Shown: positions 27,470-35,427 of the stretch, one piece after another
Numbering within the stretch: the stretch's first letter is position 1
Layout of the letters: every line of letters begins with the position of its first letter
Origin: Pandoraea iniqua
GTDB taxonomy: Bacteria; Pseudomonadota; Gammaproteobacteria; Burkholderiales; Burkholderiaceae
NCBI RefSeq assembly: GCF_902459685.1
Contig: NZ_CABPSF010000003.1
Coordinates: 310,001-374,000 of the forward strand
Direction: 5' to 3'
DNA: 64,000 nucleotides
Translations under genes and position numbers: made by a program
The notes under the pieces: generated by a model
Told to the model about the DNA's origin: nothing
The model's input: the letters and a program-made list of their open reading frames with translations, nothing else
Database searches by the model: none

Positions 27470-27949
27470 TCAAAGCTTGATGTCGGCCTGAACGAGCACT
27501 TCCCGTCCACTCTGGCGAAGCAGGTCCTGCAACGCTGCGAGGCCGGCAAGCCCTGCCTGCGTGTCCTGTTCGCCATTGCCACCGGACAGGCCGATGCCGC
27601 CCACCACCTGATTGTCGACCACGATCGGGAATCCCCCGACGAAGGCGGCAAACTTCCCTTCGAAGCTCCACTGAATGCCAAACGCTTCGTTGCCCGGCAG
27701 TGCCGGCCCGTTGGGCGGCGTGGTGAACAGGTGCGTCGAGCGCTTATGACCTGCGGCCGTAAAGGCTTTATTCCATGCTATCTGCGGCCCGGTAATACGC
27801 CCGCCGTCCATGCGCTCCAGCGCCAGCGGGAACCCGCCTTCGTCGACCACGCAGATCGATTCGAGAACGCCGATGGTCTGCGAGCGCGCAACGGCGGCCG
27901 CAATCATGTGCCGGGCTTCGGCAAGTTCGAGTTTGAAAAATGGCTTCAT
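27470..27949 (-). CDS. HbpS/GlcG-family (DUF336) protein
   Basis: 159 residues with the family pattern MKPFFKLELAEARHMIAAAV, SICVVDEGGFPLALERMDG, PALPGNEAFGIQWSF and VGGIGLSGGNGEQD. DUF336 proteins include the haem/cobalamin-binding HbpS, GlcG of glycolate operons, and ancillary proteins in aromatic and diol degradation operons; their biochemical role is often unclear. It lies between aldehyde dehydrogenase and reductase genes with short gaps. The ATG at 27949 is chosen by homology; the Shine-Dalgarno is weak. Confidence 0.85.
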   Translation of the reverse strand: MKPFFKLELAEARHMIAAAVARSQTIGVLESICVVDEGGFPLALERMDGGRITGPQIAWNKAFTAAGHKRSTHLFTTPPNGPALPGNEAFGIQWSFEGKFAAFVGGFPIVVDNQVVGGIGLSGGNGEQDTQAGLAGLAALQDLLRQSGREVLVQADIKL

Positions 27950-27980
27950 GGCTGATGAGAGATGTCGTAGAAAACGGGCG

Positions 27981-29435
27981 TCAGACGCCGCGATAAACCG
28001 TCTTAATCTGCTGATAGAACTCAAGCCCGTCGCGTCCCGACTCACGGAACGTGGCCGTGCTCGACTGCTTGAGACCGCCGAACGGTGCGTTGACGAGATT
28101 GCCGGTGGTCGTGCGATTGATCTTCACGGTGCCCGCTTCGATGTCGTTCGCGAAGCGATGCATCAGGCGGACGTCCTGAGTCACCAGCGAGGCCGCGAGA
28201 CCGTAGTCGCTATCGTTGGCGACCGCGAGCGCGTCGTCGTAACCGTCGACGTCGATCACGGCGATGACCGGGCCGAAAATCTCTTCCCTTGCGATACGGG
28301 CGTCGCGCGGCACATCGGTAAAGACGGCGGGGGTGACGAAATAGCCGTGCGCGTAGGCGTCATGCGTGAGTTGCTCACCGCCGCAAACCAGCGTCGCTTC
28401 GCGCTTGCCGATCTCGATGTAGTCGAGCACCGTGCGCAGTTGCCCCGCCGTGGCCAGCGGGCCGATATCGATGCCGGGTTGCAGCCCGTTGCCGATCTTG
28501 AGCGCAACGGTTCGGGCGACGAGACGTTCGACAAACGCGGCGCGAATCTCCCGGGCAACGAGCACACGGCTCGTCCCGGTGCATGCCTGCCCGGAGAGGG
28601 AAAAACCGCCCTTCACCGTCAGATCGACCGCACGGTCGATGTCTTGCGCGTCGAGCACGATCAACGGGTTCTTACCGCCGAGTTCCATCTGAGTACGCGT
28701 CGACATCGACGCCGCACGGTGGATCTGTTCGCCCGCCGAGGTCGATCCTGTGAACGAGATCGCTTTCACTTCCCGCGCGCCGACCAATACCGGCCCCACC
28801 GCGCTGGCACTGCCCGTGACGAAGTTCAGCACGCCCTTGGGGATACCGGCCTGCACGAAGGCCTCGGTCAGGCGCAACCCGCTCAACGGTGCGTCAGAGG
28901 CCGGTTTGAATACCACGGTGTTCCCGCAGATCAGCGCCGGCGCAATCTTTCGCGCCGGAATCGAGACGGGGAAGTTCCACGGCGAAATGACTGTGACAAC
29001 GCCCAGCGGCTCGCGCACGGTATAGACCGTCATGTCGGCGTCATCGTTAGGGAACGTCTCACCGCCGTACGACTGCGCTTCGATCGCGTAATAACGAATT
29101 GTCTGGGCCGCCCGCATGAACTCATCAGTCGCGAGGCTCTTCTGTTTGCCCTCCTCACGCGTGAGCTCTTCGCCAAAGCGGGCGGCGTGCTGTTCCAGAT
29201 AGGCGCTGGCGCTCAACAGAATCTTGGCGCGTGCGCCCGGGGAGAGGCGTTTCCAGCTGGCGAATGCGGCGGCAGCAGCACGAACGGCCGCTTGCGCGTC
29301 AGCCTCGCCGGAGGCTTGAAACTGACCGACCACGTCGCGCGTGTCGGCCGGATTGACGTTATCGAAGGTGGCACCCGAGCGGCTCGCACACCATTCGCCG
29401 TCGATGTAATTCAGAAACGTTGGAACGGTTGTCAT
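27981..29435 (-). CDS. NAD(P)-dependent aldehyde dehydrogenase
   Basis: 484-residue aldehyde dehydrogenase. Seen are VISPWNFPVSIPARKIAPAL (cofactor binding), FTGSTSAGEQIHRA, the general base in QMELGGKNPL, the nucleophile in GQACTGTSR and EEIFGPVIAV. It resembles succinate-semialdehyde / 2,5-dioxovalerate dehydrogenases more than aliphatic ones, but exact substrate cannot be assigned. It follows the diiron protein gene by about 70 bases. In the pathway it would oxidise an aldehyde formed by the oxygenase or hydrolase. Confidence 0.92.
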   Translation of the reverse strand: MTTVPTFLNYIDGEWCASRSGATFDNVNPADTRDVVGQFQASGEADAQAAVRAAAAAFASWKRLSPGARAKILLSASAYLEQHAARFGEELTREEGKQKSLATDEFMRAAQTIRYYAIEAQSYGGETFPNDDADMTVYTVREPLGVVTVISPWNFPVSIPARKIAPALICGNTVVFKPASDAPLSGLRLTEAFVQAGIPKGVLNFVTGSASAVGPVLVGAREVKAISFTGSTSAGEQIHRAASMSTRTQMELGGKNPLIVLDAQDIDRAVDLTVKGGFSLSGQACTGTSRVLVAREIRAAFVERLVARTVALKIGNGLQPGIDIGPLATAGQLRTVLDYIEIGKREATLVCGGEQLTHDAYAHGYFVTPAVFTDVPRDARIAREEIFGPVIAVIDVDGYDDALAVANDSDYGLAASLVTQDVRLMHRFANDIEAGTVKINRTTTGNLVNAPFGGLKQSSTATFRESGRDGLEFYQQIKTVYRGV

Positions 29436-29503
29436 GAATGCAACGGTCCTGCAAAAGGGCTTGAAAACCCGCGCCACGACGGCGCGGGGTCGCCGGATGC
29501 CGC

Positions 29504-30235
29504 TTAAGCCGCAAGGCCCAGTTCGGGCAGCGGAATTTCGTTTTCGACGTAGTCGTAGTACAGCGCCGTCGTATAGAGCAGACGCATTTGCGCACCGATC
29601 TCGCAGATCTTCAGGCAGCGTTGCTGCAATTCGGGCGTGTTCGCGTTCTCCAGCACGATCTGGTAACCGCGCTCGCCGTGAATCTCGTCCGAGACGATGT
29701 GCAGGTCGAAGAACTCGACTTCCTCGTCGGTGAACTTGTACGTGTCGCGCAGCGTGGGCGTCTGCTTGCGATAAATCGACGGCACCTGCGACTCCAGCCC
29801 GACGACCAGCCCGGCAACCGCGACCACCGGGTCTTCGCGCATGGCGACGGCGTAGCACCAGCTTTGCAGGCCGCGCGTGGTCGGCGACATGTTGTCGGGG
29901 TTGACCACGCGCTCACGGGTCGTGCCGCACGCTTCGGCAAAGCGGATCAGCAAGTCGGTGTGGCGATCGCCCCCGATTTCCTCCTCGTACATGTTGGCGA
30001 GCAGAAAGTCTTTCGCCTCGGTCATGTGGTCCGGCGTGCGGGCGTACAGATAGCCGAGGTAATCGGCAAACGGCCCCACATAGTGGTAGTGGTTTTCTGC
30101 CCAGCGAGCGAGGTGCGCACGCGAGAGCTTGCCGCTCGCCCACGCCACGCTGAACGGTGCCTTGTTCGCGCTCTTGCCTTTGATTGCTTCTTCGAGTGCC
30201 GCACGGAAAGTCTCGCGGTCCATCAGCTCTGCCAT
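29504..30235 (-). CDS. Heme-oxygenase-like diiron oxidase (CADD/PqqC-like)
   Basis: 243-residue all-helical protein of the heme-oxygenase-like diiron oxidase (HDO) superfamily. Potential iron ligands are Glu85 and His92 (YEEEIGGDRHTDLL), Glu148 (VGLESQ), and His179, Asp183 and His186 (DLHIVSDEIHGE). Their spacing equals that of the six ligands of chlamydial CADD (E81, H88, E142, H174, D178, H181). The CADD tyrosine that is sacrificed to make p-aminobenzoate is not matched, so this should act on an external substrate. AAGGAG precedes the ATG. First gene of the operon behind operator copy 3; with the aldehyde dehydrogenase, ferredoxins and reductase it is probably the oxidative enzyme of the pathway. 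Confidence 0.85.
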   Translation of the reverse strand: MAELMDRETFRAALEEAIKGKSANKAPFSVAWASGKLSRAHLARWAENHYHYVGPFADYLGYLYARTPDHMTEAKDFLLANMYEEEIGGDRHTDLLIRFAEACGTTRERVVNPDNMSPTTRGLQSWCYAVAMREDPVVAVAGLVVGLESQVPSIYRKQTPTLRDTYKFTDEEVEFFDLHIVSDEIHGERGYQIVLENANTPELQQRCLKICEIGAQMRLLYTTALYYDYVENEIPLPELGLAA

Positions 30236-30304
30236 TTCAGACTCCTTGGTTTCAAGTGGATAAGCCTTCGCATCAGGGGATGCCGGGCTTCGATTCATCA
30301 TTTG

Positions 30305-30317
30305 GTACACTGTATAC
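30305..30317 (+). promoter_or_regulatory. Operator copy 3 (diiron-oxidase unit promoter)
   Basis: GTACACTGTATAC, one mismatch from the perfect 13-mer, 70 bases upstream of the diiron oxidase ATG and downstream of the MFS gene. Confidence 0.72.
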
Positions 30318-30397
30318 AGTTTTTGGAAAAATGCCAATCCAGTGAATTACTTGTGCGGGGTCTATCCCGCGATCACGGGGGAAGTCAGCCGGCCGCT

Positions 30398-31717
30398 TTA
30401 TGTCCGGTTGCGGACAACGTGGGCCATGGGTGTCGACGTGGCATTTACCGTGTCGGCCGTGCCGGCGTAAGCGGGTTCGATCTCATCGAGCGCAATGCCG
30501 TTGGTCTCGGGCAGCAGCCATGCAGCGACGATCACCATGCCGTAACCCACGGCAGCAACGATCGGAATGGCCAGTGTGAGCGTCGTATGCCCGGTGGCAA
30601 GCCAGCCTGCCATGAACGGGAAGAACGAGCCGATGACACGTCCGGCGTTGTAAGCCACGCCATAGCCCGTTGCGCGAATCTCGTGCGGATACGTCTCCGA
30701 AATGGTGGCCGCCACACCCGCGAAGGTGCCCTGCATCAACACGCCCATGAGGAAGCCGAGCACCATCATGACGGGCATGGGGGCCGGAATCAGCATGTAC
30801 GCAATGCTCATCACAAATGCCCCGAGCGCGAACAGGATGTAGGTCGGCCGGCGGCCAAGCTTGTCCGTGCACCACGCGCCAACGGCGTAACCCACAATCG
30901 AGCCCACAATGGTGATCGCCAGCCACATGCCGGTGCCGGTCACCGAGAGGCCTCGTTCCGTCTTGAGCCAAGTCGGCATCCACGTAGCAATGGCGTAATA
31001 CGCGCCGAGCATGCCCCCTGAGAGCAGGCTGCACAGGAACGTGCGCGCCAGCAGCGGGCCGCTGAATACACCGCGAAGCGTCTTGAGCGGGCTTGTCTTG
31101 CTACGTTCCGCGAGCGTGCGGGTAAAAGCCTCCGGCTCTTCGAGATTGCGGCGCAGCCAGAACACCAGCAGCGCGGGCGCTACGCCGATGAACAGACACA
31201 CACGCCATGCCCATTCCGGCGGCAGCCAATTGAAGATCACGCTATAGGCAATCGCAGCCAGCGCCCAGCCGAACGAATAACTGCTGGCGGTGAAGCCCGA
31301 GAACTTGCCGCGATGGGCCGGGTTACGAATGGTCTCCATGACGAGCACCATGCACAACGACGACTCTCCGCCAAAGCCCAAGCCCTGAATGATGCGGAAC
31401 ACGGCCAGCTGCGTGGGCGAGTTGGTGAGACCGCAGGCAAAACAGGCCAGCGCAAACAAGGCGATGGTCCAGCGCAGGATGCGCACGCGGCCGTAACGGT
31501 CGGCGAGCAGCCCTGCCCCGATGGCGCCGACCAGCGAAGCAATCAGCGTGTAGGTGACGATACTGCCTGCCGTCGCCTTGCTCATGCTCCAGGTCGTCAG
31601 TAGCACCGGGATGAGAAACGAATAGATCATGAAGTCGTAGACGTCGACCGTGTGGCCGATGAAGGTGCCCGCAAAGGCACGCTTCTCGTTCTTCGACAGT
31701 GAGTTCAGCCAGGACAT
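30398..31717 (-). CDS. MFS metabolite:proton symporter
   Basis: 439-residue major facilitator with 12 predicted hydrophobic segments. The loop 2-3 motif LLADRYGRVRIL and NPAHRGKFSG, LGRRPTYILFALG in the second half are typical of the metabolite:H+ symporter group that imports aromatic or carboxylic acids. AGGAGG precedes the ATG. It is co-transcribed behind the amidase and should import the pathway's substrate, or the acid released by the amidase. Confidence 0.92.
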   Translation of the reverse strand: MSWLNSLSKNEKRAFAGTFIGHTVDVYDFMIYSFLIPVLLTTWSMSKATAGSIVTYTLIASLVGAIGAGLLADRYGRVRILRWTIALFALACFACGLTNSPTQLAVFRIIQGLGFGGESSLCMVLVMETIRNPAHRGKFSGFTASSYSFGWALAAIAYSVIFNWLPPEWAWRVCLFIGVAPALLVFWLRRNLEEPEAFTRTLAERSKTSPLKTLRGVFSGPLLARTFLCSLLSGGMLGAYYAIATWMPTWLKTERGLSVTGTGMWLAITIVGSIVGYAVGAWCTDKLGRRPTYILFALGAFVMSIAYMLIPAPMPVMMVLGFLMGVLMQGTFAGVAATISETYPHEIRATGYGVAYNAGRVIGSFFPFMAGWLATGHTTLTLAIPIVAAVGYGMVIVAAWLLPETNGIALDEIEPAYAGTADTVNATSTPMAHVVRNRT

Positions 31718-31774
31718 TGCGGTGTCCTCCTTAGGTATCGTGGGTTTTGTGGAGTGAGTGAGATTTCCGGTGCA

Positions 31775-33280
31775 TCAGGTCGGTGGTTGATAGGTGTAGC
31801 CGGCGGCTTCAAGCAATCTGGCTACGTGAATCGAGCGCAGGTCGTGATACAGCGGAGCCACGATCTGAACGCCCACTGGCAGCCCCTGTGCCGTGCGCCC
31901 TGCGGGGGCGACGGTCGAGGGCAAGCCGCACAGGCCGGAGTGCCCGGCCCAGAAAAGCTGTGTGGTGAGGGGTTGTGCTCGCCCGTTCACGTCGAGCGTG
32001 CGCTGCCATGGCGCGCCCTGTTCGTTCAATGGGAATGCGGCGGTTGCGGCCACGGGGCATAGCAACACGTCGACCTGTTCGAACAGCGCACGCCACGCGG
32101 CGGCGAAGCGCTCGCGCAGCGGTTGGAGCTTGAGCCAGTCGCGGTGCCGCATGACGGCGCCCACGTGCTGGAGCGACGCATAGCTGAGATCGTCCGCAGT
32201 GGCTTCCGCCGCGGACGAGACCGATGCGGCAAAGGCGTCTTCGCCGAGATAGCCGCTGGTCGCTGCGCGCAGCAGCAACATGTAGACACGCAGCAATTCG
32301 GCGGCATCCAGCGACGGTTTCGCGTTCCAGTGCACCTGTGCCCCGCGCCGTTCAAGGTCCTTCCCGAGCGCCACGATGCATTGCTCCACGTCGGTGTCGA
32401 CTTCCGCGACCGGGTGATTGGGCAGAACGCCGAAACGAATCTCGCTGAGGTCTTTGGCGCGGGAGCGCGGCAACTCGAAACGCACGGCGCAGGCGGCGTC
32501 AGCCGCAGGGCCAGCAATGGCGGAGAGTACCGATTGCAGGTCGTCTGCGCTACGGGCGAGCGGACCGGCAACGTTGATGTCGGGAAACATTGCGCCGCCC
32601 GGCAGGCCATGCCCATCGAGGGGAACCAGACCATGCGTGCTCTTATGCGAGAAGATGCCGCAGTAGTGCGCCGGGTTGCGGATCGATGAACCGATATCCG
32701 ACCCTACGTCGAAGAACGACATGCCCGAACAGACCGCTGCGGCGCTGCCACCCGACGAACCACCCGGTGTGCGCGTGAGGTCGTGCGGGTTGCGTGTCGT
32801 GCCGTAAACCTCGTTATAGCTCTGCCAGTCGCGCAGCCAGATCGGCACATTGGTCTTGCCGAGGAGGATGGCGCCGGCGTCTTCGAGACGCTGCACGACC
32901 GTTGCGTGACGCGTCGCGACGTTGCCCGTGAACGCCGGATCGCCAACGGTAGTGGACCAGCCCGCGACGTCGAATGATTCCTTGATCGTGAACGGCACGC
33001 CGTGGAGCGGCCCGCGTACCTTGCCAGCACGGCGTTCGGCGTCGCGCTCGCGCGCCACGGCATAAGCGCAGTCGAAGTCGCTGACAACCACGGCGTTCAG
33101 GCGAGGATTGTCGCGATGCCATGCCGCTTCGCAGGCCGCGACGAGCACCGTCGAGGTGGTGTCTTGCCGCGCCAATGCTGCCTGAGCGGCGGAAATCGAG
33201 GCGTGGTGCCACTGCGCATCCGTGGCCCCCGATCCTGAGGACGTACCGGCGCTGCGAGCGTCGACCGTGGAATCTGTCAT
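31775..33280 (-). CDS. Amidase-signature family amidase
   Basis: 501-residue amidase (AS family), hydrolysing a carboxamide to acid plus ammonia or amine. The Ser-cisSer-Lys triad is visible: Lys100 (FTIKESF), Ser175 in GGSSGGSAAA, and Ser199 in GSDIGSSIRNP. The family form of the last motif is GTDIGGSIR, so the Gly before the nucleophile is Ser here. Full length for the family. First gene after operator copy 4, followed by the MFS transporter. It makes an amide the likely entry compound of the cluster; specificity cannot be read. Confidence 0.92.
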   Translation of the reverse strand: MTDSTVDARSAGTSSGSGATDAQWHHASISAAQAALARQDTTSTVLVAACEAAWHRDNPRLNAVVVSDFDCAYAVARERDAERRAGKVRGPLHGVPFTIKESFDVAGWSTTVGDPAFTGNVATRHATVVQRLEDAGAILLGKTNVPIWLRDWQSYNEVYGTTRNPHDLTRTPGGSSGGSAAAVCSGMSFFDVGSDIGSSIRNPAHYCGIFSHKSTHGLVPLDGHGLPGGAMFPDINVAGPLARSADDLQSVLSAIAGPAADAACAVRFELPRSRAKDLSEIRFGVLPNHPVAEVDTDVEQCIVALGKDLERRGAQVHWNAKPSLDAAELLRVYMLLLRAATSGYLGEDAFAASVSSAAEATADDLSYASLQHVGAVMRHRDWLKLQPLRERFAAAWRALFEQVDVLLCPVAATAAFPLNEQGAPWQRTLDVNGRAQPLTTQLFWAGHSGLCGLPSTVAPAGRTAQGLPVGVQIVAPLYHDLRSIHVARLLEAAGYTYQPPT

Positions 33281-33298
33281 CGTGGAATACCCTTTTCA

Positions 33299-33311
33299 GT
33301 ATTCTGTATAC
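33299..33311 (+). promoter_or_regulatory. Operator copy 4 (amidase unit promoter)
   Basis: GTATTCTGTATAC, one mismatch from the perfect 13-mer, 19 bases upstream of the amidase ATG. Confidence 0.7.
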
Positions 33312-33444
33312 CATCCGACGACAAATTTGCCCTGTCAAGAGACCTGAAGATAAGGGTTTGTGCTTAATGCCCGGCAAATGCGCGACTGGCGCGGGTCACC
33401 CGCCGGCGTACGTGCCGATATCGGCCGTTTAAACCGGCCAACTG

Positions 33445-33948
33445 TCACCTGCCCTTCGCATGTTCCCCTCGTAACGTCATCACGGCGCTATCCACCCGGG
33501 CGACTACCTTGCCGTCATCACGCTTAATCTCACACAGATAGTGAGACACGGTTCGCCCTTGGTGCGTCGCCCACGCGTGAGCCGTCAGCCGCGACACCCA
33601 GACCGGGCGTAGAAACGTCGCCTTCAGGTCGATGCTCGTGAACGTTTCTCCGTCCGCCATCAGCGTCGAGTGCGCTGTCCCGATGGCCGCGTCGGCCAGT
33701 TCGCACAGCAAGCCGCCGTGCACCGTGCCTTGTTGATTGCCGTGAATTTCTGCATTGGCCTCCAGTTCGATTACTGCCTTTGCCGCATCGATCTCGACAA
33801 TGCGAAATCCAAGTAAATTGGAAATCGCCGTCGGATAACGCATATGCGTCTGATCTTCGGCACGAAGCGTGCCCGCCAATTGGCGACGCAGGTAATTCAG
33901 CACTGGCAGGTGTTTTGCTTCCCCGGCCCCATCGAACACATCGGACAT
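33445..33948 (-). CDS. PaaI-type hotdog thioesterase
   Basis: 167-residue hotdog-fold thioesterase. The motif GNQQGTVHGGLLCELADAAIGTA matches the PaaI/YdiI subgroup, where the HGG loop and the following acid activate water on an acyl-CoA. ATG at 33948 has GGGAG; ATG at 33960 is an alternative. It is divergent from the MocR regulator, with a shared 80-base promoter region containing a clear dyad, so it is probably its target. Acyl-CoA substrate unknown. Confidence 0.86.
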   Translation of the reverse strand: MSDVFDGAGEAKHLPVLNYLRRQLAGTLRAEDQTHMRYPTAISNLLGFRIVEIDAAKAVIELEANAEIHGNQQGTVHGGLLCELADAAIGTAHSTLMADGETFTSIDLKATFLRPVWVSRLTAHAWATHQGRTVSHYLCEIKRDDGKVVARVDSAVMTLRGEHAKGR

Positions 33949-33997
33949 GACAGCTCCCATTGAAAGATTGCTCTCAAGAGTCTGTCTGCCTAGAATC

Positions 33998-34017
33998 GGA
34001 CAATCAAGAAATTGTCC
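33998..34017. promoter_or_regulatory. Inverted repeat, probable MocR operator
   Basis: GGACAAT (33998-34004), six bases, ATTGTCC (34011-34017), followed by a further ACAAT at 34024-34028. It sits in the thioesterase/MocR divergent promoter. MocR regulators generally bind repeated half-sites of this ACAAT kind in divergent spacers, so this is the best operator candidate. Confidence 0.55.
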
Positions 34018-34028
34018 TACGTACAATC

Positions 34029-35369
34029 ATGTCCGAATCCCCTGTTACGGCGGCGGTGGAGCATCTATCCGGTGAAATCCGGCGCGGCGCGCTGCCGCCC
34101 GGCACTGCCTTGCCGACGCACCGCAAGCTGGCGGCGCAGTACGGCATCGCGATCGCGTCAGCGAGCAAGGTCTATAACCGATTGCAGGCCATGGGGCTTG
34201 TCGTCGGGGAAGTCGGACGCGGCACGTTCGTGCGAGACCGCCCGGCACAACGGGAATGGGATATCGATGACGAGGCCCGGCTGAATTCGCAATCGGTCGA
34301 TCTGTCGTTCAACCACCCAACATGGCCCGGGCAAAGCGACCTGTTACGCACCACGCTCAGAGAGTTGGCGTCGTCCGGTGATTTGAGCGCGCTGATGCAC
34401 CAGCAGCCACCGGGTGGACGGCTTCACGAACGGCAAATCGTCGCGGACCATCTGACGCAAGCACGAAACATTCGCGCTACCGCCGAACAGGTGTTTCTCG
34501 TGGGCGGCGCGCAGCAGGGTCTCGATGTGGCCATTCGGGCGTTCCTTCGCCCGAATGATGAAGTCGCCGTCGACGCTCTGACCTACCCCGGCTTCAAGAT
34601 GGCAGCCGCGCTGAGCGAGCTTGCCCTGAGACCAGTACCGTCAGCCGACAACGGCCCCGATCTGAATGCGCTAGCAGACCTTTGCCGCCGCGGCGCCATT
34701 CGTGCCATCTACGTCATGCCAACGCTGCATAACCCGCTCGGCTGGGTGCTGAGTGCAGCCCAGCGCAAACAACTGGTCGACATCGCGCGCCGCCACGATT
34801 GCCTGATTATCGAAGACGCGACTTACGCGTATCTCGTGGATAGCGCCGCACGGCCCATCGTCGCGCTGGCGCCCGAGCGCACGATCTACGTGTCGAGTCT
34901 TTCCAAGAGTGTGGCCACGGGGTTGCGATTCGGCTACGTGGTAGTGCCGCAAGCGCACACGGCCCGGATGAAACGCGTGGCGCGCGCGAGTTTCTGGAGC
35001 TTGTCCAGCATGGTGACGGCGATCGCGACACGATGGCTCGCGAGCGGCACCGTGGTGCAACAGGAGCAGTTTCAGCGTGAGGACGCCCGCCGTCGCCAGA
35101 CGATCGCCCGCGAGGTACTTCACGGCATGGGCGTGGTGGCGCATCCGTCGTCGCAATTTGTCTGGCTGCCGCTGCCGGAGGGCTTGCGCATGGATCAGGT
35201 GGTTTCTGCGTTGGCTGCCCGTGGCATCGCCGCGTCGAAAGCCGAGGCGTATGCAACGACACAGCACGCGCCCCATGCGCTGCGGCTGGGCTTGAGCTCG
35301 ATGCCTTTGGAACAGGTTCGCTCAGTGTTGACGGAGGTTCGCCATATCATCGAGCATCTGCCGATCTGA
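34029..35369 (+). CDS. MocR-family (GntR HTH plus aminotransferase-like) regulator
   Basis: 446 residues. N-terminal GntR winged helix (GEIRRGALPPGTALPTHRKL, KVYNRLQAMGLVVGEVGRGT) is linked to a fold-type I aminotransferase domain with VGGAQQGLDVAIRAF, YVMPTLHNPLG, and the PLP lysine in YVSSLSKSVATGLRFG. MocR proteins sense PLP or an amino-compound aldimine. The start is the ATG of MSESPVT; the dyad at 33998-34017 lies just upstream. It is divergent from a thioesterase and unlikely to belong to the upstream GntR/FCD regulon, since no GTATAC-type site is present here. Confidence 0.92.
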   Translation: MSESPVTAAVEHLSGEIRRGALPPGTALPTHRKLAAQYGIAIASASKVYNRLQAMGLVVGEVGRGTFVRDRPAQREWDIDDEARLNSQSVDLSFNHPTWPGQSDLLRTTLRELASSGDLSALMHQQPPGGRLHERQIVADHLTQARNIRATAEQVFLVGGAQQGLDVAIRAFLRPNDEVAVDALTYPGFKMAAALSELALRPVPSADNGPDLNALADLCRRGAIRAIYVMPTLHNPLGWVLSAAQRKQLVDIARRHDCLIIEDATYAYLVDSAARPIVALAPERTIYVSSLSKSVATGLRFGYVVVPQAHTARMKRVARASFWSLSSMVTAIATRWLASGTVVQQEQFQREDARRRQTIAREVLHGMGVVAHPSSQFVWLPLPEGLRMDQVVSALAARGIAASKAEAYATTQHAPHALRLGLSSMPLEQVRSVLTEVRHIIEHLPI

Positions 35370-35377
35370 GCGAGATG

Positions 35378-35402
35378 CGGAGGAGACGTCGCCTCCTCCG
35401 CT
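35378..35402. terminator. Bidirectional terminator between MocR and ligase genes
   Basis: GCGGAGGAG (35378-35386) and CTCCTCCGC (35394-35402) with a seven-base loop lie between convergent ends. No U-tract is obvious. Confidence 0.6.
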
Positions 35403-35427
35403 CAACACCCGGCAGCCACCTCGACAA

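Noticed and set aside
27810-29507. 565-codon open frame antisense to the aldehyde dehydrogenase gene
   Set aside because: Antisense shadow of a gene with intact catalytic motifs.
34029-35369. MocR gene as regulator of the 24-33 kb catabolic cluster
   Set aside because: Its promoter has a different dyad (GGACAAT) and none of the GTATAC-type 13-mers; the GntR/FCD gene inside the cluster has one.
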